Shown here: in pieces, positions 18,808-27,773 of the stretch
Position numbering within the stretch: the first letter of the stretch is position 1
Layout: every line of letters starts with the position of its first letter
DNA from: an uncultured bacterium
Lineage (GTDB): Bacteria; Patescibacteriota; Minisyncoccia; SW-4-49-11
DNA: 41,982 nucleotides
Assembly: GCA_937864235.1 (NCBI GenBank)
Contig: CALMJI010000017.1
Span: 1-41,982, forward strand
Reading direction: 5' to 3'
The notes under the pieces: generated by a model
The model's input: only the letters and a program-made list of their open reading frames with translations
Database searches by the model: none
What the model was told of the DNA's origin: nothing
Translations under genes and position numbers: made by a program

Positions 18808-19028
18808 AATTGTCCTCCTTTGCCTGCCTGCGGTAGGCAGGGAGGAGGTGGCACGGAGTGACCGTAGGTGGATTGAGTTATAGTTTGTGTTTTATCCACC
18901 CTCCCCCTACGGGTACTCCCTCCTAAGGGAGACAAAAGTAAGAATTCTTTTATTATAAAAGTACAAGCAAATATAAGTTTAGCTTACATACATCGTAAAT
19001 TGTCTACGATGTTTTTAATCTTATTCAA
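18808..19028 (-). repeat. Intergenic repeat cassette copy 2 (family B plus 3' flank), between the TPR membrane protein gene and mraY
   Basis: Homologous to 13368-13580; also carries a palindromic insert cctgcctgcggtaggcagg (about 18825-18843) and a hairpin acatcgta-aattgtc-tacgatgt (about 18988-19011). Confidence 0.75.
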
Positions 19029-19033
19029 TTATA

Positions 19034-21571
19034 TTATTGTAATTGCTCTAATTTGAGACGAGCAGCTTCTGCATTAGGGTCTAGCTCCAAGACTTTCTGA
19101 TAATTCTGTACAGCTAAATCAGTTTTTTTCTGAGCTTCATATAATTCCCCTAATTTGAAATATACATTTGTATACTCTGGGAAGGTTTCTAATAGTTTAT
19201 TATACACTGCTAAAGCCTCAGTGTATTGCTTATTGTTCTGATAAGCTACTCCTAATAAATAAGCCAGATCTTGATTAGTAGTTAAATTATTAGAAACTGT
19301 GAAACTAACATATTTAGTTAAAATATCAACTTGCTCAGCATATTCTTGATTAAGAGCTAAAATATCATAATAATTCTGATAAGCCTGTATAAAGTATATA
19401 TTCTTTTCTATTGAAGACTTCAAAATTGTTTTGGCTTTATTAATTTGTTCAATATTAAATTCCTGACCTTTTTGAGCTTGTCTAGCATAATATTGAGCTT
19501 CATAAATGTCCCAATATAATGAGTTTCTTTGTAATTCTCTACCTTGAGATATTAATGACAAGTACTCATTTTCATCAATTACTCCATACCTTTGAATAGT
19601 TAAATATAAATCTAATTTCCAATACACGGTTCTGGCATCTGATGGAAAACTTTTCTTATAATTATCAATCATAGCTTGAGTAGAAGTAATTTTATTTTGT
19701 AAATTATTCTGTTTTTCAGAATCTATATTTCTACTATCAGACTCTCTAGTAGAATTAGCAAGTTCAATAGCATCTCTATCAATTTGTTGAATAAGTGCTG
19801 GAATATATAATTGAGCATATTCAATAATATACGGAGACTTATTTTGAGCTTGAGCTAACAAAACTACTTGATCTGATAAATTATCCTGCACCTGACTAGC
19901 TTTTACAATATATTCTTGTGATTTTATAATATTATAAAACCTTGTAGAGACAAATAATACTGTAGCAATACCAAATAATATAATAAAAGTCAATAAAGAT
20001 GAAATTGAAGCTGGAACTTTACTAATATCTAAATTTAAGTTAAATATCGGTTTGAAATATTTAGATATAATACTACTCCACAAAAGCAAAATCATAATAA
20101 ATAAAACTTTTGTAATTACAGTAAATGGGATCAAGAATAAACCACTAATAGCTATTCCTAGGGTATAGATTTCAATAGGAATAGTCTTATGAATAAATAA
20201 TAATCGCAAAATTCCACCCAAAATCCAAATTCCCAAAACTAAAATTATAATACTAACTATCACTCCATTACGAACCACTATGTTGGCTATCTCATTATAT
20301 AATGTTTCAAAACTAAAGTCTGAGATTTGTGTTTCAGTCACAGAAGGAGTAAATTTATTCCAAGCATACATTATATTACCGCTACCAAACCAAGTATCTG
20401 TCTGTAAACTTTGTTTAGCAATGGATAAAGTAGTATCAATATTAGGTACAGTTAAAGTTGAATATTCTGGAAATTGTGAATTATTTTGAAATGGTCTAAT
20501 TATAGCTAGAGCTATTAATACTATCCCGATAATTCCATATATAAAAGATACTCTACTAGTAATTAATCTCTTATTTTGGGATAGATTATTTTTCATTAAT
20601 TTATTTATATAAAATATAGTATTAATTACTAAAGCTACTACAGTCAGAATATACATAGAATAATCTGGCAATCTAATTAATATTGCAATATGTGTAAATA
20701 CAGCTATATGATATAAAAATGCTAAGATTTTAGCTGATATATTCCTAGACTGATTCTGAAAGAAAAATATAAAAATAATATTAAAGACCAATAAACTAAT
20801 AAATATTAATTCCTGAGGAGCTTCAGTCAACCATGACCCTGTAGTCTGTAACTTCGTTAGAATTGGTAATAAAGAAGTAAATTTTGGAATATAAATTGCA
20901 ATAGCTCCAACTAATAATCCAATCAAAGATATGCAAGAGAAAGAAAATAATAAAATATCAAATGTTTTTTTCTTAAAGAAAACTTTTAATAATATATATA
21001 ATAAAATCAAAAATCCAATAAATATACCAGCATCAAAAATACGAGTTATACTACCCCAAAAAGCAATTTGATTAGGGTTAACAAAAGATATAATCAACAC
21101 AACTAATCCAAATATAAATAAAATAATATCCCCTAAATTGATCCTGACAATATGTTTAATTCCACCAAATATCCATAACACACTAGACAATATCAAAAGT
21201 CCAGCTATCCCAAATACAAATCCAATAGACTTAGGCAATTGCCAAATATTAGCCCAATCTATAACTACAATAGCAGATAATATAGATAAGAATATCGTTG
21301 TATAAATTAACAATATCCATTGTGGTTTAGATAATTTATCATTCTGATTTTTCTCAGATATTATATCAGGATTTTGTTTAAGAACATTTTTCTCATCAGA
21401 AAATTTTTCTTTTTGTATTGATTTTGGATTATAGAATTCTACTAATTCAGGTTGTGTCTTGGTGGATTCACTAATCTCTGATTGTTTTATACCAGTAATA
21501 TTAGAAATATTTTCTACTTCCTCTTTATTAGATACTACCTTTTCTTTGAGATTTCTTAAATCTATTGCCAT
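19034..21571 (-). CDS. Large polytopic membrane protein with C-terminal TPRs (O-antigen ligase-like architecture)
   Basis: 845 aa: multiple hydrophobic helices, then TPR repeats (EALAVYNKLLETFPEYTNVYFKLGELYEAQKKTDLAVQNYQKVLELDPNAEAARLKLEQL). The ligase assignment is tentative. Confidence 0.65.
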   Translation of the reverse strand: MAIDLRNLKEKVVSNKEEVENISNITGIKQSEISESTKTQPELVEFYNPKSIQKEKFSDEKNVLKQNPDIISEKNQNDKLSKPQWILLIYTTIFLSILSAIVVIDWANIWQLPKSIGFVFGIAGLLILSSVLWIFGGIKHIVRINLGDIILFIFGLVVLIISFVNPNQIAFWGSITRIFDAGIFIGFLILLYILLKVFFKKKTFDILLFSFSCISLIGLLVGAIAIYIPKFTSLLPILTKLQTTGSWLTEAPQELIFISLLVFNIIFIFFFQNQSRNISAKILAFLYHIAVFTHIAILIRLPDYSMYILTVVALVINTIFYINKLMKNNLSQNKRLITSRVSFIYGIIGIVLIALAIIRPFQNNSQFPEYSTLTVPNIDTTLSIAKQSLQTDTWFGSGNIMYAWNKFTPSVTETQISDFSFETLYNEIANIVVRNGVIVSIIILVLGIWILGGILRLLFIHKTIPIEIYTLGIAISGLFLIPFTVITKVLFIMILLLWSSIISKYFKPIFNLNLDISKVPASISSLLTFIILFGIATVLFVSTRFYNIIKSQEYIVKASQVQDNLSDQVVLLAQAQNKSPYIIEYAQLYIPALIQQIDRDAIELANSTRESDSRNIDSEKQNNLQNKITSTQAMIDNYKKSFPSDARTVYWKLDLYLTIQRYGVIDENEYLSLISQGRELQRNSLYWDIYEAQYYARQAQKGQEFNIEQINKAKTILKSSIEKNIYFIQAYQNYYDILALNQEYAEQVDILTKYVSFTVSNNLTTNQDLAYLLGVAYQNNKQYTEALAVYNKLLETFPEYTNVYFKLGELYEAQKKTDLAVQNYQKVLELDPNAEAARLKLEQLQ

Positions 21572-21636
21572 ATTTAAATCTATTTATAATATTTATTATA
21601 TCATGAATCATACATAAGTTCTAGTGCATATATACA

Positions 21637-24162
21637 CTAGAACTCAGTCACAAAAACCTTAAAGCTTCCACTAGCAGGATCTTGAGCTACTCCAGAGTTA
21701 TTGTTAAACCTAACTGTAACAGTATTAGCAACACTCACCCAAGCTGTAAAATTAGAATTTGCAGCCGGAACACTACCATTAGGAATTCCAAGGGATACTA
21801 CATCATTCAAATTAGCTCCAGTGACAGTGACTGTCAAATCAGTAAAGCTACCATTATTAGTAGAAGCAAAATCTAAAGTAGCTGTAGCGGTAAGTCCCTG
21901 ATTGATAGTTTGTCTTACTCCCCCACTAGTAGTAAGGAATAAATTCGTACCATTCCATTCCACAGCACCAGCTTCTGGAGTGGTTAAGTTAGTACCAGAA
22001 GTAAATTTAAGCGGAGCAGTATTAGCAGTAGCCGTACCAGCAGCTAAATGTAATTTAGCTGTTGGAGTATCCGTCCCAATCCCAATATTCCCGCCAGGAG
22101 TTATTATCATCCTCCGTGATAAAGTAGTCACTCCACCAGTATAAAATGCGTTAATACCTGTATTAAATATAATGGAACCACTAGTTGCATTCCTTAAATA
22201 AGTCCCACTATAACCAACAGACCCTCGTCCAGCACTGAGATTAAGGTCTGCTCCTTGATGCACTGAGTAATTTTCCCCAACTACAGCGCTTGCTCCTATT
22301 ATTTGTGCTGCAGGCAAAGTGGCTGCTGTTCCCTCTCCCGTTCCCACCACTATTGTATTATCTGTCAATACTCTCATCCTCTCTGTCGCATTTGTCCTTA
22401 TTGACAATGCCTGTGCATCAATTGTCCCTAGATAATTACTTGTTGGATTCGTCCCGCTGTTACCTGTTGTTGCCCAGAGCAAAGAATTGTTTGGACTCGT
22501 CCAGCTTAAAACTCCTGTAGTAGTGCTTGTCAAGATTTGTCCATTGGCCGTAGCTGCTGCATTCGGCAAGGTATACGATGTATTGCTACCGGTTGACGGG
22601 GCATTGAACTGCACGGAAACTGAAGAGGATGAAATCATTAACCCTCCTGCGACATGCAAAAGACTGTTTGGAGTATCCGTCCCAATCCCAATATTCCCGC
22701 CAGGAGTTATTATCATCCTCCGTGATAAAGTAGTCACTCCACCAGTATAAAATGCGTTAATACCTGTATTAAATATAATGGAACCACTAGTTGCATTCCT
22801 TAAATAAGTCCCACTATAACCAACAGACCCTCGTCCAGCACTGAGATTAAGGTCTGCTCCTTGATGCACTGAGTAATTTTCCCCAACTACAGCGCTTGCT
22901 CCTATTATTTGTGCTGCAGGCAAAGTGGCTGCTGTTCCCTCTCCCGTTCCCACCACTATTGTATTATCTGTCAATACTCTCATCCTCTCTGTCGCATTTG
23001 TCCTTATTGACAATGCCTGTGCATTACTTGTCCCTAGATAATTACTTGTTGGATTCGTCCCGCTGTTACCTGTTAATGACCAGCCAGAACCAGAACCGGC
23101 ACTGGTCCAACTTAATACTCCACTACCGTTTGTACTCAATACTTGATTGATTGTACCATCTGCACTTGGTAAGGTATAAGTTGTACTTCCAGCAGCTGCA
23201 GCGGGGGCAAAGCCTACAAATCCTGAGGTAGATCCAGATAATCTCAAGGTTCCTCTTATATCCAGAGCTGAACCTGGTGTTGTTGTGCCTATACCAATAT
23301 TACCAGTTCCTAGAATCCTCATTCGCTCATTAGCACCATTAACTCCTGTGAAGAATCTTATATCTTGAGCGGTTGGATTAGTGGTAGCTAATATCAGAGG
23401 CTGGGCACTTGTTGTTCCTAATCTTGTACCACTACTTCCATTCCAAGCATCTGTTGTTGCATTCCCTGCCAATGCCCAACCTGTACTTGTAGTTAAGGAC
23501 CCACTATTTAATGAACTCAAATTTACTTGACTAAACTGACCACTACTATTAGCTAATAATACTCTATCAAAACCTACCGGTGTGGATGCATTAGCCGTTC
23601 CACCTAGTGAAGTAGCAACTACATTACCACTTACGTCCAAAGATAATGTATCAGTATCAGTACCACCATTAGCTGCCACCAATCTCATAGCATTAATTGC
23701 TGAGACTGCTGACCCTATTCTTTTACGAGGAGAGAAAACCTCCTCATAGGAGCCATTATTATCCATATCTAATTGTAACTCTAGCCACAATGAGTCATCA
23801 TTTATTGTACTAATTGTTGTATTCTGACTTCCTAATAGAACTTCAAATCTCCCATCACTGACAGATAATAATGGAGATACGCCTGTTCCTGCATAGTTGG
23901 TAAACCCATCTCTTATCTCTTCATATATAACTGTACCAGCAGAACTAGTATTATATAATATAAACTTTGCTCTATATGATCCTTCTAAAAGAGTTCCATC
24001 GTTCTTGACTATAGTTCCAGAATATGGAATCTGTGGGTTAATACCTGTATTGGCTGAAGTAATGTTAATATTAAATAAATATATAGCCAGAAACAAAAAT
24101 CCTAATAATATAATTTTATTACTTTTGATTTCAGATATGTTTTGTACAATTGGGTGAGTCAT
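21637..24162 (-). CDS. Secreted/surface repeat protein with phage tail-fibre-like GNIGIGT repeats and conserved C-terminal domain
   Basis: 841 aa; N-terminal hydrophobic signal/anchor; repeated NIGIGT(T/D)TP and ATERMRVL units; C-terminus ATLDFASTNNGSFTDLTVTVTGANLNDVVSLGIPNGSVPAANSNFTAWVSVANTVTVRFNN..DPASGSFKVFV. Confidence 0.8.
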   Translation of the reverse strand: MTHPIVQNISEIKSNKIILLGFLFLAIYLFNINITSANTGINPQIPYSGTIVKNDGTLLEGSYRAKFILYNTSSAGTVIYEEIRDGFTNYAGTGVSPLLSVSDGRFEVLLGSQNTTISTINDDSLWLELQLDMDNNGSYEEVFSPRKRIGSAVSAINAMRLVAANGGTDTDTLSLDVSGNVVATSLGGTANASTPVGFDRVLLANSSGQFSQVNLSSLNSGSLTTSTGWALAGNATTDAWNGSSGTRLGTTSAQPLILATTNPTAQDIRFFTGVNGANERMRILGTGNIGIGTTTPGSALDIRGTLRLSGSTSGFVGFAPAAAAGSTTYTLPSADGTINQVLSTNGSGVLSWTSAGSGSGWSLTGNSGTNPTSNYLGTSNAQALSIRTNATERMRVLTDNTIVVGTGEGTAATLPAAQIIGASAVVGENYSVHQGADLNLSAGRGSVGYSGTYLRNATSGSIIFNTGINAFYTGGVTTLSRRMIITPGGNIGIGTDTPNSLLHVAGGLMISSSSVSVQFNAPSTGSNTSYTLPNAAATANGQILTSTTTGVLSWTSPNNSLLWATTGNSGTNPTSNYLGTIDAQALSIRTNATERMRVLTDNTIVVGTGEGTAATLPAAQIIGASAVVGENYSVHQGADLNLSAGRGSVGYSGTYLRNATSGSIIFNTGINAFYTGGVTTLSRRMIITPGGNIGIGTDTPTAKLHLAAGTATANTAPLKFTSGTNLTTPEAGAVEWNGTNLFLTTSGGVRQTINQGLTATATLDFASTNNGSFTDLTVTVTGANLNDVVSLGIPNGSVPAANSNFTAWVSVANTVTVRFNNNSGVAQDPASGSFKVFVTEF
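22062..22469 (-). repeat. Intragenic direct repeat, copy A
   Basis: ttggagtatccgtcccaatcccaatattcccgccaggagtt... near-identical to 22668-23075 at a constant 606-bp offset (202 codons). Confidence 0.95.
22668..23075 (-). repeat. Intragenic direct repeat, copy B
   Basis: About 400 bp almost identical to 22062-22469; the only difference seen inside the block is gcatcaattgtcc vs gcattacttgtcc (ID vs SN in protein). Confidence 0.95.
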
Positions 24163-24264
24163 TATTTATAAATATTTATTTTGTAATTATGTAATATATA
24201 CTATATTTTTTATTATATCATCTATCTCAAATAAGTTCAAGTACAAAATTGTGGGTAACTTATA

Positions 24265-24293
24265 TTGACAACATTCAGTATATAATTTAATAT
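24265..24293 (+). promoter_or_regulatory. Sigma70-type promoter for the type IV prepilin gene
   Basis: TTGACA (24265-24270), 17 nt, TAATAT (24288-24293), about 36 nt before the ATG at 24330. Confidence 0.5.
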
Positions 24294-24329
24294 ATATATG
24301 AGTTATCATTAACATTAATCAAAACTCAT

Positions 24330-24830
24330 ATGAATACATACTCAGCCCCTCAAAGAAAAGGTTTTACCTTACTAGAAATCTTATTAGTTATTGCTGCTAT
24401 TGGTATCTTAGCTGCCATTGTCCTAGTTGCTATTAACCCTAATCGTCAATTAGCTCAAGCTCGTAATGCTCAAAGAAGATCTGATGTGTTAGCTATCTCT
24501 AATGCCGTATATCAAAAAATTATTGATGAGGCTAATGCTGGTACATCAAATACCTTAACTGCAATAACTACTACTGTTGCAGAAATTTATAAAAGCGGTA
24601 CTACTACAGGAACAACAGGATGTACTGGTACTCCTATTGACTTAGCTGCTGTAGCTAGTGATGCTGGAGCTGATATTGTTCCACTATATTTAGCACAAGT
24701 CCCACAAGATCCTTCTGAGGGGGCTACTGCTGTTTGTAGTGGATATACAATAGTAAAAGATGCTAATAATCGTATTACAGTAGCTGCTCCTAATGCTGAA
24801 TTATCTGCTACAATATCTGTAACTAGATAA
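24330..24830 (+). CDS. Type IV prepilin-like protein
   Basis: Class III prepilin N-terminus RKGFTLLEILLVIAAIGILAAIVLVAINPNRQLAQARNAQRRSDVLAISNAVYQ. Confidence 0.92.
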   Translation: MNTYSAPQRKGFTLLEILLVIAAIGILAAIVLVAINPNRQLAQARNAQRRSDVLAISNAVYQKIIDEANAGTSNTLTAITTTVAEIYKSGTTTGTTGCTGTPIDLAAVASDAGADIVPLYLAQVPQDPSEGATAVCSGYTIVKDANNRITVAAPNAELSATISVTR

Positions 24831-24854
24831 TTATATTCTATATATAGAATATAC

Positions 24855-24884
24855 AAAAAGATGGGTAATATTACCCATCTTTTT
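24855..24884 (+). terminator. Intrinsic terminator downstream of the prepilin gene
   Basis: Perfect palindrome aaaaagatgggtaat/attacccatcttttt followed by gttttt. Confidence 0.85.
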
Positions 24885-24997
24885 GTTTTTATAATTTTAC
24901 AACAATACTATGTTTTTTAATTGTTCTTTTATCTATATATACTAAAGTTTAACATTATATTATATAGTTAAAAGATAAACCATATAAATTATTTAAG

Positions 24998-25031
24998 TAA
25001 AATATATTGTTTTATAAAAACAATATATTTT
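24998..25031 (-). terminator. AT-rich perfect hairpin 3' of the phosphohexomutase gene (possible terminator)
   Basis: aaaatatattgtttt-ata-aaaacaatatatttt; only AT-rich pairing, so function is uncertain. Confidence 0.4.
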
Positions 25032-25056
25032 ATAATGAGTATTAGAATAAGATATA

Positions 25057-26445
25057 TTATCTAGTAATTATAGATATAAGTCTAGTTTTAATTTCTTCCA
25101 TCTTGGGTTCATTTTTACCCTCTACAATCAATCTCAATACTGGTTCAGTATTAGATGCTCTCACTGAGAACCAAAAATCTGGATAATCTATTCTAATTCC
25201 ATCTAATTCATTTAGATTTCCTTGGCTGAATTCCTGTCTTATATCTGCTAATATTTCATCTTTAGGTCTCTCAATTTCAAAGTTAATTTCTCCAGAGTGA
25301 GCATATATAAACAAATCTTTGGTAAGTGTATTGAGGCTTATTTCATTCTCAGATAATAATTCTAGAATCTTTAAGATTACAAAGAGTGGATTTTCAAAAT
25401 AGGCATGTTCTGAACCTTTCATCACATCTAGATAAAAATGTCCCGAGAATTCTCCAGCAAAGAAAGCTTTTTCTTCTCGCATCTGAGCTTTGATAAAAGA
25501 GTGCCCAACTCTAGTCTGCATTGGAATTCCACCTTGTCGTGTGATTTCCTCTGGAGTAATATTAGATGATCTAAGATCATATAATATTTTAGCTCCTTCT
25601 CTGCCTGTCAATAACATTTGTGCTAATAGAGCAGTCGCAATATCTGGTCTAATTGTCTTGCCAGTATTATCTACAAAAGACACTCTATCAAAATCTCCGT
25701 CTCCAGCTATTCCAAAGTCAGCTTCTAATTCTCTAATTTTATTCTGTAAGTCTAATAATGTCTCTTCTTTGAGAGGGTTTGCTTCATGATTAGGGAAATT
25801 TCCATCTAGTTCTGGGTATAAATAACTAACTTCTAATTGTGGGAAATTATCCAAGAAAGCTTTAATAGCCGGATATCCCATTCCATTAGCAGTATCTACC
25901 ACAACTTTGAGAGGTTTTATCTCAATTTCTTTCCTTCGATAGGTCAAAACATTTTGAATATAATCTTGTAGGGTATTAGTTTTAATAGTCTCTAATATAG
26001 GTAAATTTTGAGCTTCTAGTGTATTGTTCATCACTATATCTCGCATCTGATATATCCCTTTATCTCCTGAGATTGGGATGGCATTATGTTTGACTAGTTT
26101 GAATCCATTATATTCAGCTGGATTATGAGAAGCTGTTATAATAATCCCCCCATCTACCCCATATTCTAAGACGGCATAGTACATCATTGGAGTTGAGGAT
26201 AGTCCTATGTTGATAATTTTAATTCCCTCATCAGCAAGTCCTTGTTTTAATCTATTTTCGAGAGCCAGACCAGATTCTCGCATATCACGGGCTAAGACTA
26301 TTGTAAGTTCAGCTTGTCTTGGATATTCTTGTCTCAAAAATTGACCATAGGCCCTACCTAATCTATAGGCTGTCTCATCAGTAAGGTCAGTCCCATAAAC
26401 ACCTCTAATATCATAAGCTTTGAATATACTGGGATTGGTATGCAT
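25057..26445 (-). CDS. Phosphomannomutase/phosphoglucomutase
   Basis: FKAYDIRGVYGTDLTDE, GIIITASHNPAEYNGFKLV, GDGDFDRVSFVD, GEFSGHFYLDVMKGSEHAYF, VRASNTEPVLRLIVEGK. Confidence 0.93.
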   Translation of the reverse strand: MHTNPSIFKAYDIRGVYGTDLTDETAYRLGRAYGQFLRQEYPRQAELTIVLARDMRESGLALENRLKQGLADEGIKIINIGLSSTPMMYYAVLEYGVDGGIIITASHNPAEYNGFKLVKHNAIPISGDKGIYQMRDIVMNNTLEAQNLPILETIKTNTLQDYIQNVLTYRRKEIEIKPLKVVVDTANGMGYPAIKAFLDNFPQLEVSYLYPELDGNFPNHEANPLKEETLLDLQNKIRELEADFGIAGDGDFDRVSFVDNTGKTIRPDIATALLAQMLLTGREGAKILYDLRSSNITPEEITRQGGIPMQTRVGHSFIKAQMREEKAFFAGEFSGHFYLDVMKGSEHAYFENPLFVILKILELLSENEISLNTLTKDLFIYAHSGEINFEIERPKDEILADIRQEFSQGNLNELDGIRIDYPDFWFSVRASNTEPVLRLIVEGKNEPKMEEIKTRLISIITR

Positions 26446-26468
26446 ATTGGATTAAATTTACTTTATTG

Positions 26469-26541
26469 TGCCCCGAGTAAGACTTGCACTTACGACACCA
26501 GGTTCTTCAGACCTGTGCTCTACTACCTGAGCTATCGAGGC
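26469..26541 (-). tRNA. tRNA-Phe (anticodon GAA)
   Basis: Minus-strand gcctcgatagctcaggtagtagagcacaggtctgaagaacctggtgtcgtaagtgcaagtcttactcggggca folds as a cloverleaf: acceptor GCCTCGA/TCGGGGC, D-stem GCTC/GAGC, anticodon arm CAGGT-CTGAAGA-ACCTG, T-stem GTAAG/CTTAC. CCA is not encoded. Confidence 0.92.
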
Positions 26542-26547
26542 TATGTA

Positions 26548-27141
26548 TTAATTATCTAATGAAATTGAAGATTTGTCAATGATAATTTGAGTATTTTTAT
26601 TCTCTAGTATATCTAAGACGAATTTGTCAAACATATTCTGTCTGTATTCAAAGTCTTTTAGAGTCAGTACTGTATAGGTTATCTCTTGGGCTAATTCTGT
26701 TTCTATGTCTTGGATTAGAGCTTCAAATTTTTTTTCATTTATATCATCGGCTACCAAGAACATATCTACTCTATCTTTATCTCTTTGCAAGAATGCCCCC
26801 ATTAGTATACAAAGATGAATTTTACCAATTTTATCAAGTTTTTGAGCAAGAGTATCGAAAAAAGACTGTCCCAAACGAAATATAACGGGTTCCAGTGCTA
26901 AGACTTCTTCAATTGGGTTAAGGATATAGGTTGTTTCTTTTTTTATTTTTATCTCTTGAATAATATTATATTTGATAGCCTGCCTTAACTCTGCTCTGAG
27001 AGTATTGATGGGGATATGAGTTCTGGTCTGTAATTCTTCCAGAGTTAATTTTTTGGTGGAGTCTTTGATAAATACTTTTAAGATTTTGACCTTTTCTATT
27101 CCTAATAAATATATTAAAGGGCTTTTCAGATTAAGCGACAT
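26548..27141 (-). CDS. Winged-helix/nucleotidyltransferase-like putative regulator
   Basis: YLLGIEKVKILKVFIKDSTKKLTLEELQTRTHIPINTLRAELRQAIKYNII resembles wHTH; C-terminal half resembles an NTase-like fold. Confidence 0.5.
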   Translation of the reverse strand: MSLNLKSPLIYLLGIEKVKILKVFIKDSTKKLTLEELQTRTHIPINTLRAELRQAIKYNIIQEIKIKKETTYILNPIEEVLALEPVIFRLGQSFFDTLAQKLDKIGKIHLCILMGAFLQRDKDRVDMFLVADDINEKKFEALIQDIETELAQEITYTVLTLKDFEYRQNMFDKFVLDILENKNTQIIIDKSSISLDN

Positions 27142-27275
27142 ATACAGTGTGAATTTATTCTAATTATTGACTACTTTCTATTGTATCGTAAATATACTAA
27201 TAAATCAATATAAGTGGGAGAATTATATTGAGATATAATCAATTTTAGCAAAGTGATTCCCCTATCACTACATAT

Positions 27276-27770
27276 TTATAAAATATCTTGTAATGTCTTA
27301 TACACTTGATCCAGAATTACTTTATCTTCTTCAGAAATAGCTCTCAATACAAATTCTTTGGCTTTCTGTCCCATGAATCGCTCGGCTCTGATACCGATTC
27401 TAATTCTTGTGACGGCTGATGAGATATGCTGAAAGATTGAATCTATACCATGATGGCCTCCGCTACCTCTATTGGCTTGAATTTTATACTCTCCGAGAAC
27501 TATATCTGAGTCATCGTGTATTATTATAATTTTATCATCTGGGATATTATAATATTGCTTGACTGCTAATACGGCCTGTCCTGAATTATTCATATAGGTA
27601 TGTGGCTTGAGATAAATTGTATCTCCATTTTTATAAATTGCTCCTAAAAATTGTTTCTTATGACCAAACTCAGCTTGATTGGTAATAAAATCTAAGAATT
27701 CAAATCCTATATTATGATAGGTGCTTTTATATTTATCTCCAATATTACCAAGTCCTACGATTAATTGCAT
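27276..27770 (-). CDS. pth: Peptidyl-tRNA hydrolase
   Basis: LIVGLGNIGDKYKSTYHNIGFEFLD, KPHTYMNNSGQAV, IHDDSDIVLGEYKIQANRGSGGHHGIDSI, RIRIGI. Confidence 0.96.
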   Translation of the reverse strand: MQLIVGLGNIGDKYKSTYHNIGFEFLDFITNQAEFGHKKQFLGAIYKNGDTIYLKPHTYMNNSGQAVLAVKQYYNIPDDKIIIIHDDSDIVLGEYKIQANRGSGGHHGIDSIFQHISSAVTRIRIGIRAERFMGQKAKEFVLRAISEEDKVILDQVYKTLQDIL

Positions 27771-27773
27771 AAT

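Noticed and set aside
22062-23075. Possible CRISPR or tandem-repeat array
   Set aside because: Only two long coding repeats with a 606-bp period; no short repeats with unique spacers.
21682-23150. Several plus-strand ORFs of 64-87 aa, some duplicated
   Set aside because: Antisense to the repeat surface protein; duplication only mirrors the internal DNA repeat.
21637-24162. Prophage remnant
   Set aside because: Tail-fibre-like motifs only; no capsid, terminase, integrase or lysis genes around it, and it carries an N-terminal signal/anchor-like segment.
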